Assembly: GCF_937981445.1 (NCBI RefSeq)
Contig: NZ_CALJON010000031.1
Span: 54,516-118,515 of the forward strand
Length of the DNA stretch: 64,000 nucleotides
From: an uncultured Veillonella sp.
GTDB lineage: Bacteria > Bacillota > Negativicutes > Veillonellales > Veillonellaceae
Direction of reading: 5' to 3'
In this document: in pieces, positions 18,882 through 27,678 of the stretch
How positions within the stretch are numbered: position 1 is the first letter of the stretch
Layout: each line of letters starts with the position of its first letter
Notes under the pieces: model-generated
The model's input: only the letters and a program-made list of their open reading frames with translations
The model's database searches: none
Told to the model about the DNA's origin: nothing
Translations under genes and position numbers: made by a program

Positions 18882-19397
18882 ATGAAAGAAATTTCCGTAA
18901 AAGAATTGCAATTAAATCCTATGACCATGATTTCCGATGATTGGTTGTTAATTACAGCGGGAAATGAAGACCGTGGGTTTAATACTATGACGGCGAGCTG
19001 GGGCCATCTAGGGGCTCTTTGGGCAACGAATAGGGGCTTACCAACTGCCATTGTTTACGTACGCCCACAGCGTTATACAAAAGAATTTATAGATCGTGAA
19101 GACTATTTTACTTTATCCTTCTTTAGCAAAGACTATAAGCGTCAATTAGCTTATTTAGGGACTCACTCAGGTCGCGATGAAGATAAGATTGGTAAGATGG
19201 AAATGAAGCCAGCCTTTGACATGGACACAACATATTTTGAAGAAGCTGATTTAGTTCTTATTTGCCGTAAAATTTATAAAGCCCCTATTTTAGAAGAAGG
19301 CTTTGTGGATCGCCATATTATGGAGACCATGTATCCAGAACGAGACTTCCATGATATGTATGTAGGGGAAATCCAAAAAGTATTGGTTAAGGATTAA
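18882..19397 (+). CDS. Flavin reductase-like FMN-binding protein
   Basis: A 171-residue protein of the flavin reductase split-barrel type: WLLITAGNEDRGFNTMTASWG, then YVRPQRYTKEFIDREDYFTLSFF, and GTHSGRDEDKIGKMEM. Related proteins bind FMN and reduce or store flavin; the natural substrate is unknown. The ATG at 18882 has GAGAAAGG nine bases upstream; an ATG at 18873 is less well placed. It is divergent from an HxlR regulator, a very common pairing for oxidoreductases of this kind. Confidence 0.87.
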   Translation: MKEISVKELQLNPMTMISDDWLLITAGNEDRGFNTMTASWGHLGALWATNRGLPTAIVYVRPQRYTKEFIDREDYFTLSFFSKDYKRQLAYLGTHSGRDEDKIGKMEMKPAFDMDTTYFEEADLVLICRKIYKAPILEEGFVDRHIMETMYPERDFHDMYVGEIQKVLVKD

Positions 19398-19464
19398 ATG
19401 ATACAAAAGTTTCGTTGAAGTCTACCTCATACAGAAAGAATAGTGAGAGACTAAAATATAGAGA

Positions 19465-19552
19465 AAAAGCACCACTGAGTGCACTGTGATTCTAACTTTA
19501 GAAATATCTAATAATAGAAGACATAGTGACTCGGTGGTGCTTTATATTTTTA
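19465..19552. terminator. Bidirectional terminator between flavin reductase and pepD
   Basis: A long imperfect inverted repeat (AAAAGCACCACTGAGTGCAC at 19465 with the segment GTGACTCGGTGGTGCTTT ending at 19543) is flanked by T runs on both strands, fitting two converging genes. Confidence 0.8.
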
Positions 19553-19632
19553 TATCCCTATGGATGCCTTACATATAGTTATCCTTGCGTCAATGCAGTT
19601 ATAGCTGAACTAGTACGGCTATGATAAAGTTC

Positions 19633-21069
19633 TTATTTTAAATCCTTGAGCAAAGCCACTAAGTACGTGTAAATGCGATCTACAGAAGAGAGGCTTATGC
19701 GTTCTTGTGGTGTATGAGCATGTGTGATGGTTGGGCCAAAGCTAATCATTTCAGTATTAGGCATAACCGCTTTTAAAAGACCGCATTCAAGGCCTGCATG
19801 AATCGCTGTTACTAATGGTTTTTGACCAGTCACTTGTTCATAAATGGCAATGGCTTGTTCTTCAAGTTTGCTGCCTGGTTCATATTCCCAAGCTGGATAG
19901 CCTTCACCAACAGTGATTGGAAGTCCTAGTGTACTTGCTAAGAGTTGGAATTTTTTCACTAGAAAATCTAAGGAGCTACCAGAGAGGCTGCGAATGGATA
20001 CAGCCACATTAATTGTATGCTCTGTTTCTTTGACAATGGCAATATTATTACTTGTTTCTACGAGGCCTTTTAAAGAGTGATTCATAGCAAATACGCCATT
20101 AGGCGCCAAGTATAAGAAGGTGAGTAAGGACTCGGCTGTATCGCCACCGTATACAGTGTCAGGAAGTTCCGCATCACTTAGGAGAATGTCGATGTTTTCA
20201 TCTTGCGGTGTATATTCATGACGGTAATTTTTAACTTTTGCCTTAATCCAATTGGTTACGGCTGTTACATCATCTTCTTTAAGTAAAATAGTAGCAGTCC
20301 CTACACGTGGAATCGCATTGTGCTTAGTGCCGCCTTCAAAGTTAGCAAGTTGGAAATTGTATTGAAGAGCCAATTCGTAGAGTAAGCGACCAAGAATTTG
20401 GTTACCATTGGCGCGCTCTTTGTTGATTTCAATCCCTGAATGACCACCTAAGAAACCGCTGATAGTTAGTTTTAGGGCTTTAGTAAATTGTGTGTCGCGA
20501 TTATCGCGAAGGCGTGGGATTTCTACGGTTACACCACAGCCACCAGCACAGCTAACTACAAATTCGCCTTCTTCTTCAGTGTCAATATTAAGTAAGTATT
20601 GACCGTGTAACTGGCCTTCTTTAATTGCATTGGCACCAACCATGCTAGTTTCTTCTGATGTGGTGAAGAGGCATTCTAATGGGCCATGTGCTACAGTATC
20701 ATCATCTAAGATGGCAAGAGACATAGCAACGGCAATGCCATTGTCAGCGCCGAGCGTTGTTTCATTGGCATGAAGCCAATCACCGTCGATAATATGTTCA
20801 ATAGGATCTTTGGTAAAATCATGAGTGGAGGCATCGCTCTTTTCACAAACCATATCCATATGGCCTTGTAAAATGATGGATGGTCTATTTTCATAACCTG
20901 GTGTAGCCGGCTTACGGATAATAACATTTAATGCTTCGTCTTGTTCCACCTCAAGTTGACGGTCCTTGGCAAATTGAACGAGCCAATCACTTACAGCTTT
21001 TTCATTGCCAGAGCCACGTGGAATTTGATTCATTTGTTCAAAGTATGCAATCGTTTTGTTGTTGCTCAT
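19633..21069 (-). CDS. pepD: Aminoacyl-histidine dipeptidase (peptidase M20)
   Basis: A cytosolic zinc dipeptidase of 478 residues that cleaves Xaa-His and other dipeptides. Metal and catalytic elements are visible in order: GHMDMV (first His/Asp), LGADNGIAVAM (bridging Asp), TSEETSMVGA (Glu pair), NIDTEEEGEF, GGHSGIEINKER, and IHAGLECG near the end. The length and the FEQMNQIPRGSGNE start fit PepD. GAGGTG precedes the ATG. It is divergent from the asparaginase gene, with promoters that share a -35 region. Confidence 0.93.
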   Translation of the reverse strand: MSNNKTIAYFEQMNQIPRGSGNEKAVSDWLVQFAKDRQLEVEQDEALNVIIRKPATPGYENRPSIILQGHMDMVCEKSDASTHDFTKDPIEHIIDGDWLHANETTLGADNGIAVAMSLAILDDDTVAHGPLECLFTTSEETSMVGANAIKEGQLHGQYLLNIDTEEEGEFVVSCAGGCGVTVEIPRLRDNRDTQFTKALKLTISGFLGGHSGIEINKERANGNQILGRLLYELALQYNFQLANFEGGTKHNAIPRVGTATILLKEDDVTAVTNWIKAKVKNYRHEYTPQDENIDILLSDAELPDTVYGGDTAESLLTFLYLAPNGVFAMNHSLKGLVETSNNIAIVKETEHTINVAVSIRSLSGSSLDFLVKKFQLLASTLGLPITVGEGYPAWEYEPGSKLEEQAIAIYEQVTGQKPLVTAIHAGLECGLLKAVMPNTEMISFGPTITHAHTPQERISLSSVDRIYTYLVALLKDLK

Positions 21070-21114
21070 ACTAACACCTCGTTTATTAATTTAAGTAAAA
21101 AACTCTATGCATCT

Positions 21115-21166
21115 ATACTATCATATTTGTAATGATTTGTGAAAATCCATATAGGTTTGATATAAT
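21115..21166. promoter_or_regulatory. Overlapping divergent promoters of pepD and asparaginase
   Basis: On the + strand TTGTGA (21137-21142) and an extended -10 TGATATAAT (TATAAT 21161-21166), spacer 18. On the - strand TTCACA (21143-21138) and TAGTAT (21120-21115), spacer 17. The same seven bases serve as -35 on both strands, so polymerase binding should be mutually exclusive. Confidence 0.55.
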
Positions 21167-21199
21167 TTTATTAGAGTTTTCAGGATAAAAGGAGGCTTT

Positions 21200-22198
21200 A
21201 TGTATTCTAATAAATTAGTAATTATAGGAACTGGTGGCACTATTGCAGGGCAAAGCGCTACGGCCGATGATTTAACAGGATATCATGCTGGCGAATTGAC
21301 TGTAGATGCTCTTGTTGCATCTGTACCAGGCCTAGGACAATATGGGCCATTTGAAAGTCAACAGTTTAGTAATATTGATAGTTCAGATATGACGGCGCCC
21401 CATTGGCAAGGTTTGGCTGCGCTAGTGCAAGAGTATGTAGATCGCAGTGATGTAGATGCAGTCGTAATCACTCATGGCACGGACACGATGGAAGAAACGG
21501 CGTATTTTTTACATTTAATGGTACATACGACAAAGCCCATTGTTGTGACTGGGTCCATGCGGCCTGCTACAGCAATTAGTGCGGATGGTCCTTTAAATTT
21601 ATTGCAAGCAGTTCAAACCGCGCGTTCAAAAGACGCTATAGGGGCCGGCGTTTTAGTTGTATTGAATGGGGCCATTGATTGTGCGCGAGACGTACATAAA
21701 GCCCACACGACCGCTGTAGAAACATTTGAAAGTCCCTACTTTGGACATATGGGCTTTGTTCAAGAAGGCAAGGCCAGATTGTATTATAAATCGCTCCGCA
21801 AGCATACGAAGGAGAGTCAATTTTCTGCTTTATTACAAAATAAGGCAGAATGGCAAGCTCGGAAGTTGCCAAGGGTTGTGGCGGTGACTCTATATGCTGA
21901 TATGCCAGCTGCCGTGTTAGATGGTGTATTAGCACTTGAGCCGAAAGGCCTTGTATTAGGTGGTTTAGGTCATGGTATATTACCAGAGGCTATTCATAAG
22001 AAGGTAAGTCAACTTCAGATTCCTGTAGTGCGCGCATCTCGTACGGGCAGTGGTATGGTAAGTTCTGGAGTGGCTTTGGGGGCGCCATTTATCGTGAGTG
22101 ATACCTTAACAACGCAGAAAGCGCGGATTTTGCTTATGTTAGGTTTATGTCAAACTGATAGTATAAAAGAGTTGCAGCAAATGTTTTATACCTATTAG
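21200..22198 (+). CDS. ansA: L-asparaginase
   Basis: Hydrolyses asparagine to aspartate and ammonia. The 332-residue protein has both catalytic threonine motifs: IGTGGTIAGQ at the N-terminus and THGTDTMEET near residue 94, plus VTGSMRPATAISADGPLNL. No signal peptide precedes the first motif, so it is predicted to be cytoplasmic. AAAAGGAGG precedes the ATG. Its stop codon lies in the first unit of a 23-bp tandem repeat that fills the space to cbiZ. Aspartate could feed fumarate or oxaloacetate metabolism, which is an inference. Confidence 0.92.
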   Translation: MYSNKLVIIGTGGTIAGQSATADDLTGYHAGELTVDALVASVPGLGQYGPFESQQFSNIDSSDMTAPHWQGLAALVQEYVDRSDVDAVVITHGTDTMEETAYFLHLMVHTTKPIVVTGSMRPATAISADGPLNLLQAVQTARSKDAIGAGVLVVLNGAIDCARDVHKAHTTAVETFESPYFGHMGFVQEGKARLYYKSLRKHTKESQFSALLQNKAEWQARKLPRVVAVTLYADMPAAVLDGVLALEPKGLVLGGLGHGILPEAIHKKVSQLQIPVVRASRTGSGMVSSGVALGAPFIVSDTLTTQKARILLMLGLCQTDSIKELQQMFYTY

Positions 22199-22340
22199 AG
22201 CGTATGGGTTAGGTTATTTAGAGACTATATGCTAGTTTATTTAGAAACTATGTACTAGTTGCTTTAGCGCCTATGTGCTGGCTTCTTTTAAGACTATGGG
22301 AGACCTTCTTTGAAGATTATGCATTACCTTCTTCTAACAC
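22195..22340. repeat. 23-bp repeat array filling the ansA-cbiZ gap and both stop codons
   Basis: Degenerate units with a 23-bp period (for example TTATTTAGAGACTATATGCT plus AGT; TTATTTAGAAACTATGTACT plus AGT) run from the TAG stop of ansA to the TTA (reverse stop) of cbiZ and one unit further into the cbiZ coding end (TTCTTCTAACACTTTGCGAG). The convergent gene spacer thus consists almost wholly of the array. No terminator is seen for either gene. Confidence 0.65.
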
Positions 22341-23078
22341 TTTGCGAGTGCGACCATTTTCTAAAGCCCGTTTAATGGCTAGGCGCACTGCTTTAGCAAG
22401 GGTGTCGCCAAATTGAGAGAAGGTCCCTGCATCAGTAAGGATAGGGCCATTGGTGTCGATAGTTAAAATGACACCGTCCGTAGCAGTGCCTGAAGCTAAA
22501 TGTTGCCCCGTAGCATCATAAATTTGTGCTTCTTGTAACGCCACGGTTTTAGCCTCTGTGATTGTTATTAAGGCCTTGGTCATAGCGCCATCAGTGAGGG
22601 CATGGTTTGTGAAGACCAGTAAATTGATGGTGTGCGGCTGTGTAAAATGTCCTTCTTGCTCCACATAATGATAGCCATCACCAGCGCGGTGGGCTGTTTC
22701 TTCGTAGCCCGCTGTAGCAATGACTTCTACAAGGAGCGTGTCACAGGTTACTTTGGCGTAGGCATGCCATTTCATAGAGGCACTGGTAATGAGGCCGGTA
22801 CAGAAGTTAAGCGGATAGTCTTCTTGCTCGAATTCTAGGCTCAAGTAACTTGCCATGGAACCACCAGGTAGTTCTTGTTCATTATTGACAAAGAAGTTTA
22901 ACTGTTGATTGCGCAGTGCTAAGGTATGATGAAAACCACCATTTAATGGACTCGTACTGAGACTATAATGCACCTCGTCAAAGGCTACTGTTAAGGCCGA
23001 GGCCGTCGTTGTTACATAGCCTCCTACATCAAGTTGTGACGGTGCTGCATAGGGATTGACATGTTGTTGTTTCGTCAT
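22317..23078 (-). CDS. cbiZ: Adenosylcobinamide amidohydrolase (CbiZ family)
   Basis: CbiZ cleaves the aminopropanol arm of adenosylcobinamide to give adenosylcobyric acid, letting cells salvage incomplete corrinoids. The 253-residue protein has the family pattern: SLSTSPLNGGFHHTLALRNQ, IATAG, the HTINLLVFTNHALTDGAM block, the ITEAKTVALQEA block, SGTATDG and DAGTFSQFGDTLAKAV. The ATG ending at 23078 follows AGGAGAA; the longer frame to 23135 has no ribosome binding site. It stands alone, divergent from an MscS gene. B12 is used by methylmalonyl-CoA mutase in propionate-forming Negativicutes, which fits. Moderately sure because the match is from memory of the family pattern. Confidence 0.8.
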   Translation of the reverse strand: MTKQQHVNPYAAPSQLDVGGYVTTTASALTVAFDEVHYSLSTSPLNGGFHHTLALRNQQLNFFVNNEQELPGGSMASYLSLEFEQEDYPLNFCTGLITSASMKWHAYAKVTCDTLLVEVIATAGYEETAHRAGDGYHYVEQEGHFTQPHTINLLVFTNHALTDGAMTKALITITEAKTVALQEAQIYDATGQHLASGTATDGVILTIDTNGPILTDAGTFSQFGDTLAKAVRLAIKRALENGRTRKVLEEGNA

Positions 23079-23361
23079 AATTTCTCCTGTGAATATATAC
23101 CTGGCGTTTTTTTCGTATATACTTTGTATTTTCAATATTGGACATATAATGGGGTTATTAATAGACCTATATAGGACTATGGATTAATATATGTTCTTAA
23201 TATAAATTGTTTTTTATGTTTTGTCATCTGAAATTTTAGAAGTTCTCATAATCTAATGTGATTGTAAGGGCTGACTGGCATTTCATTTGAATTTCGTTCT
23301 GATTTTATTTAAATTGTATTGTATATTGTGTTTATTCTGTAATAGGCAAAGGAGACAGACT

Positions 23362-24288
23362 ATGTTATTGGCAAGTGTAGAACCAAATGCAGTTTCAAAT
23401 GCTGTAGAGACACAAGTAGCAAATAGTGCTACCTATGTAGATAAAATTATTGACTTTTTTGTGGCCCATGGTCCAAGTATTATCATGGGCATTGTTATCT
23501 TTATTATAGGTACCTATATTGCTCGTTTTGTACGAGATTTCTCTATTCGTGTTATGCAAAGAGCTAATTATGATCACACCGTTATATCTTTTGTGAGTCA
23601 AATTATTTATTATGGCGTTATGTCTATAGGCCTGTTATCAGCTCTAAATTCTGCAGGTTTCCCAACGAATTCTTTGCTTGCAGCCTTTGGTGCCTTTGGT
23701 TTGGCTATTGGTTTATCCTTGCAGAGTAACTTAGCTAATTTTGCATCGGGCTTATTGATTTTGATTTTTAAACCATTCCGTGCGGGCGATTTTATTACAG
23801 TCGGAACTATATCAGGGACGGTGCGCAGCATTCAATTTATGAATACAACAATTATTACTAAAGAATTGCGTACTGTATTCATCCCTAATTCTATGTTGAC
23901 ATCACAACAAGTAACCAATAGTACATATAATGAAACGCGCATTGTACCATTTGTATTTGATATTGGGTACAATAATGATCATCATCAAGCTATTGCCGTG
24001 CTTCGAGAGATTTTTGAAAATGATGAACGCGTAGTAAATCGCACTACTGTGGAAATTGGGATTAGTGAATTTGGTGATAATTCGGTTAGAATCGCAGCCT
24101 ATCCTATCGTAAAAAATGCTGATTATTTATCTGTATTCTATGATACTATGTCAGATGTTAAAGATGCCTTTGATGAAAAAGGTATTGATATCCCATATCC
24201 TCAACGAGTGGTTCATGTAGAAGGCATTCGCGGTGGTATTGATGAAAGAAAATCCCCTCTAGGTGATGTAAGTCAATATGTAAAATAG
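23362..24288 (+). CDS. mscS: Small-conductance mechanosensitive channel (MscS family)
   Basis: Releases solutes on hypo-osmotic shock. The 308-residue product has three N-terminal membrane helices, the pore helix AFGAFGLAIGLSLQSNLANF with GLLILIFKPFRAGDF directly after it (the most conserved MscS segment), and a soluble C-terminal vestibule. The ATG at 23362 follows AAAGGAGA; a longer frame from 23287 lacks such a site. It is monocistronic and followed by a repeat array. Confidence 0.92.
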   Translation: MLLASVEPNAVSNAVETQVANSATYVDKIIDFFVAHGPSIIMGIVIFIIGTYIARFVRDFSIRVMQRANYDHTVISFVSQIIYYGVMSIGLLSALNSAGFPTNSLLAAFGAFGLAIGLSLQSNLANFASGLLILIFKPFRAGDFITVGTISGTVRSIQFMNTTIITKELRTVFIPNSMLTSQQVTNSTYNETRIVPFVFDIGYNNDHHQAIAVLREIFENDERVVNRTTVEIGISEFGDNSVRIAAYPIVKNADYLSVFYDTMSDVKDAFDEKGIDIPYPQRVVHVEGIRGGIDERKSPLGDVSQYVK

Positions 24289-24295
24289 TTTTTAT

Positions 24296-24480
24296 GGACA
24301 GCCTGGTGGCAACATAATTCCTGAGAAGGGACGCCTGGTGGCAACATAATTCTTAGGGATGGTGGCTTGATGGCAGTATAATTCTTGAGGATGGACAGCT
24401 TGGTGACAACATAATTCTTAGGGATGGCTTGATGGCAGTATAATTCCTATGGATGAGACGTTAGAGGCAACATCGTTCTA
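24296..24480 (+). repeat. Degenerate tandem repeat of about 23-37 bp before the carboxypeptidase gene
   Basis: Six imperfect copies built on a core such as GCCTGGTGGCAACATAATTC or GCTTGATGGCAGTATAATTC, separated by variable GGGATGG-type linkers. Two copies contain TATAAT, so the array may supply the promoter of the next gene. The units lack unique spacers between exact repeats, so it is not a CRISPR array. Confidence 0.75.
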
Positions 24481-24500
24481 TAGATTGTAAGAATGAGAAG

Positions 24501-25463
24501 GTGAAGAGATTGAGTTGGAACAGAGCCCTTGCTGCAATAGGTAGCATTATGATATTGACGGGGCTAGTAGTAGGTAATACAGGATTCGTCGCAGCTAATG
24601 GTACTATGGAGGCTGTAAAAACTGGACAAGATACAGTGAGTCAATTGCCTTCTATTAATATGGGCTGGGGCGCTCGTAGTAAAGTAGCACCAATCATGCC
24701 ACAGTTTCGAGCTGAAGCGGCGGTGCTTATAGAAGCGGAAACGGGACGCATTTTAGCTGCGCGCAATGAAGAGCGTCGCATGCACCCGGCTAGCACTACC
24801 AAGATGGTTACATTATTGACGGCTTTAACACATTATGGCACGCGATTTGATGAATTAGCGAAGATTTCACCCTATGCTACCTCTATGGAAGAATCAAATT
24901 TAGGTGTTAAAGTGGGGGACCAATTGCCGCTTCAAAGTGTGGCAGAAGGCATGATGGTAGCCAGTGGCAATGATGCGGCAGTCGTAGTGGCAGAGGCTGT
25001 GAGCGGATCTGTATATCGCTTTTCCTTAGAAATGAATGAAGTAGCTAAGGCAGCGGGAGCGACGAATAGTCATTTTTTAAATCCTCATGGACTAACACAG
25101 GAAGGGCATTATAGTACGGCCTTGGATTTGGCACGTATTGCAGCCTATGGCATGAACATTCCTATGTTTAGAGATATGGTAGGTTTTGATTATTATACGG
25201 TGGGGTATCAAAATAGAACACCTGTTACAGTGCGGACTACCAATCATTTTATTCGTAGCCACTATGAAGGGGCTAATGGCTTAAAAACAGGTTATACAGA
25301 AGCAGCCGGCGATTGCTTAATCGCTTCAGCTACGCGAAATGGACATACTTTAATTGTAGTACTACTTAATGATGACTATCGTTGGGACGATGCGCCGGCT
25401 TTATTAGATTATGGCTTTGCTTTGTTAGAATCGGAACAATTTGATATGGCCGTAGAGGAGTAA
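24501..25463 (+). CDS. D-alanyl-D-alanine carboxypeptidase (penicillin-binding protein, S11)
   Basis: Trims the terminal D-Ala from peptidoglycan stem peptides. The 320-residue protein has an N-terminal signal segment (LAAIGSIMILTGLVVG), the active-site tetrad STTK in HPASTTKMVTLLTAL, SGN in VASGNDAAVVVAE and KTG in GLKTGYTEAAG. It ends soon after the catalytic domain and lacks the C-terminal beta domain and amphipathic anchor of PBP5/DacA. The start is a GTG at 24501 or a TTG at 24510; the AAGGTG at 24498 suits the TTG better. Confidence 0.9.
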   Translation: MKRLSWNRALAAIGSIMILTGLVVGNTGFVAANGTMEAVKTGQDTVSQLPSINMGWGARSKVAPIMPQFRAEAAVLIEAETGRILAARNEERRMHPASTTKMVTLLTALTHYGTRFDELAKISPYATSMEESNLGVKVGDQLPLQSVAEGMMVASGNDAAVVVAEAVSGSVYRFSLEMNEVAKAAGATNSHFLNPHGLTQEGHYSTALDLARIAAYGMNIPMFRDMVGFDYYTVGYQNRTPVTVRTTNHFIRSHYEGANGLKTGYTEAAGDCLIASATRNGHTLIVVLLNDDYRWDDAPALLDYGFALLESEQFDMAVEE

Positions 25464-25511
25464 AGATACATCGTTAAGCTATTTCATAGTTCAGGGAGTA
25501 TATAGAAAATA

Positions 25512-26111
25512 ATGAAAAAAAGTTCGTTTTTTGCATTTTTACGGCGTCTTCGCTTTATTCGGCGCTGGGGGTTAATGCGCAATACAGAAGTGGAAAACAA
25601 TCAGGAACATAGTTTAGATGTGGCCTTTATTGTTCATAACTTAGGTTTGTTGCATAATCTAGCAGGGGGGCAAGTAGATGTAAATCGCCTAGCTGTTCTA
25701 GCTATGTATCATGATGTGAGTGAAATTTTTACCGGTGATATGCCAACGCCTATAAAATACTTTCATCCCACTTTGCGCAGTTTATATGGTGAGGTAGAAA
25801 GGTTGGCGCAGGAGAAATTACTTCATACATTGCCCGAAATTTTACAGCCCTATTATAAAGATATTATTTTGGGAGAAATGACTGATGAAGAGGCGCGTCT
25901 TTTGAAGGCTGCTGATACCATGGCAGCTTTTATGAAATGTGCCTTAGAGCGTCAAGCTGGAAATGGTGAATTTAACGAAGCCTATGAAGGTATATTAAAA
26001 AAGCTCCACAATATGGAGATGCCAGCAGTGGAGCAGTTTTTAGATTTATATATGGATTCTATGGGACAGTCCTTGGATGTGTTGAACTATTCACTAGAGA
26101 AAAAACTATAG
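25512..26111 (+). CDS. yfbR: 5'-deoxynucleotidase YfbR (HD domain)
   Basis: Dephosphorylates deoxyribonucleoside 5'-monophosphates. The 199-residue sequence aligns along its whole length with E. coli YfbR: SSFFAFLRRLRFIRRWGLMR, NNQEHSLDVAFIVH, LAMYHDVSEIFTGDMPTPIK, and a late aspartate in LLKAADTMAAFMKC. These supply the HD-type metal ligands. The ATG at 25512 follows GGGAGTATATAG, a modest site. It lies 48 bp after the carboxypeptidase gene and may be co-transcribed. Confidence 0.92.
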   Translation: MKKSSFFAFLRRLRFIRRWGLMRNTEVENNQEHSLDVAFIVHNLGLLHNLAGGQVDVNRLAVLAMYHDVSEIFTGDMPTPIKYFHPTLRSLYGEVERLAQEKLLHTLPEILQPYYKDIILGEMTDEEARLLKAADTMAAFMKCALERQAGNGEFNEAYEGILKKLHNMEMPAVEQFLDLYMDSMGQSLDVLNYSLEKKL

Positions 26112-26200
26112 AGCGTCTTACGTTTAGAGGAATACTAGGGACTCTGAAGTTCAGCGTAATCATAGGTAGACTTAAGGCGGGAGAAGGCTAATACATATTT

Positions 26201-27079
26201 TTAAGTTTTTTTCTCTATAATGTCAAAATTCCGCAATAAAGTGGCTTTTCCGCGCCAAGCAAAGGCGCGATGACCATGAGCGGCTTTAAATTCGCGATTG
26301 GAGAGACTTGCTAAGCTTTCTTTTGCTAGCATAGGCTCAATAGCTTGAAACTCCTTAATCGGGGTGAGGGGGACCTGTTGATTGTGAGGACATACATCCT
26401 GACATACATCGCAGCCCCAAATAAGCGGCGTTTTTTGAATGATACTTTCTTCGTCGCTGGTGAGAATACCTTTCTTCTGGGTTAAATAACTTTTACAAGT
26501 TTCATAGCGAAATTCTTTTTGCCCCAATGATTGGCCAGGACAGGCTTTGATGCAGCGATTGCAACCAAGGCAAGTGCCGCTTAATGGCGTCGCTGGCTCT
26601 AAAGGAATATTCGTCAATAAGGTACCTATAGAGGTATAGGAGCCCCAAGTAGGATTAATGAGCGATCTATTTTTTCCAAATACGCCAAGACCAGCTATAT
26701 AGGCCATATAGCGATCAGCTAAAGGTGAGGTGTCACAGTGAACCTCAAAGGCTACAGTATCATCGAGGTCCTGTAAGGCTTGGCCTAGGCGTTGTAAGTA
26801 ATCATTGACTACGAGGTGATAGTCTTTAGCCCACGCATATTTTGGTAGATTAGAGGACTCTTTTCCCATGTAATAGGGGAAGAGGCAGACGATGGCACTT
26901 TGGGCCGCAATATTGGTGTTGCCGCATAAACGTTCTTCTAAAGTACCATTAATAAAGGGGCAGGGATTATCTGTGTGTATAAAATCTTTGGCATCCTTTG
27001 GCAGCGGCCAAGGGGCAATGCCAAAGGCAGGAATTTCTAGTTTCGCTGTCAATTCTTTTATAGTTTCTATGGTTATCAT
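26201..27079 (-). CDS. queG: Epoxyqueuosine reductase (QueG), short form
   Basis: Carries out the last step of queuosine synthesis in tRNA, reducing epoxyqueuosine with a cobalamin cofactor. The 292-residue protein has the catalytic Asp in CDTSPLADRYMAYIAGLGVF and two [4Fe-4S] motifs, CLGCNRCIKACP and CDVCQDVCP. The E. coli protein has about 379 residues; the C-terminal HEAT-like region is absent here, as in shorter homologues. AGGTGAAA precedes the ATG. It is on the opposite strand to its neighbours. With cbiZ it is a second B12-related gene in this region. Confidence 0.9.
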   Translation of the reverse strand: MITIETIKELTAKLEIPAFGIAPWPLPKDAKDFIHTDNPCPFINGTLEERLCGNTNIAAQSAIVCLFPYYMGKESSNLPKYAWAKDYHLVVNDYLQRLGQALQDLDDTVAFEVHCDTSPLADRYMAYIAGLGVFGKNRSLINPTWGSYTSIGTLLTNIPLEPATPLSGTCLGCNRCIKACPGQSLGQKEFRYETCKSYLTQKKGILTSDEESIIQKTPLIWGCDVCQDVCPHNQQVPLTPIKEFQAIEPMLAKESLASLSNREFKAAHGHRAFAWRGKATLLRNFDIIEKKT

Positions 27080-27173
27080 ATAGTTTCACCTATGGTGGCA
27101 GTATTTGTAAGAGCTAGTGTACATAGCAACAACTAGAAGTGTTAGCACATGAAGTAGTATGGATTAAGTAAGC

Positions 27174-27275
27174 TCTACAAAATAATTCAATAAAATAATT
27201 CAATAAAGTAATTCAACAAAGTAAATTCAACAAAATAAATTTAACAAAGTAAGTTCAATAAAGTAAGCTTAATTG
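27174..27275 (+). repeat. 14-15-bp tandem repeat
   Basis: About seven imperfect copies of a unit like AAATAATTCAATAAA / TAAATTCAACAAAA. Confidence 0.8.
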
Positions 27276-27460
27276 AGTATGTGTTGGGAATATAAAAAAT
27301 ATTGTATTCTAGGAGCTCATAAAACATAGTAAAATAATTATATACATTATATACTGCTAGATATATTTTGCCTATGTTAAAAATAAACTTCTATGAAGCA
27401 TAGTGAGCGTATAAGCTGATATAGGTATTTAGAAGTAAGCGTAGATATGGGCATAAGTAG

Positions 27461-27625
27461 AAGTCTAAACGCATATAGATAAAAGTGAAAGTCTAAGCGC
27501 ATATAGATAAAAGCGAAATTCTAAGCGTATATAGATAAAAGCAAAAGTTTAAGCGCATATAGATAAAAGCAAAAGTTTAAGCGCATATAGATAAAAGCAA
27601 ATAGTAGTATTAAGCGCATATAGAT
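27461..27625 (+). repeat. 28-bp tandem repeat
   Basis: About six copies of a unit with core AAGCGCATATAGATAAAAGC followed by AAAAGTTT or a variant, close to the hydroxylase operon start. Confidence 0.85.
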
Positions 27626-27678
27626 GTAAGACATATAGAACTAAAGTATAGGTTACGTAGGGGTTAGGAGGATTTCAT

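Larger units (their letters stand above)
27080..27678 (+). other. Gene-free stretch between queG and the molybdenum hydroxylase genes
   Basis: It holds two tandem repeat arrays (listed separately) and AT-rich sequence between them (27276-27460). No gene is seen on either strand. The promoters of queG and the hydroxylase operon must lie here but none stands out. Confidence 0.6.

Noticed and set aside
24296..24480. Regularly spaced repeats resembling a small CRISPR array
   Set aside because: Units are degenerate and contiguous, spacing varies, there are no exact repeats with unique spacers and no cas genes nearby.
27461..27625. 28-bp repeats of CRISPR-like length
   Set aside because: The units abut directly without spacers, so this is a plain tandem repeat.
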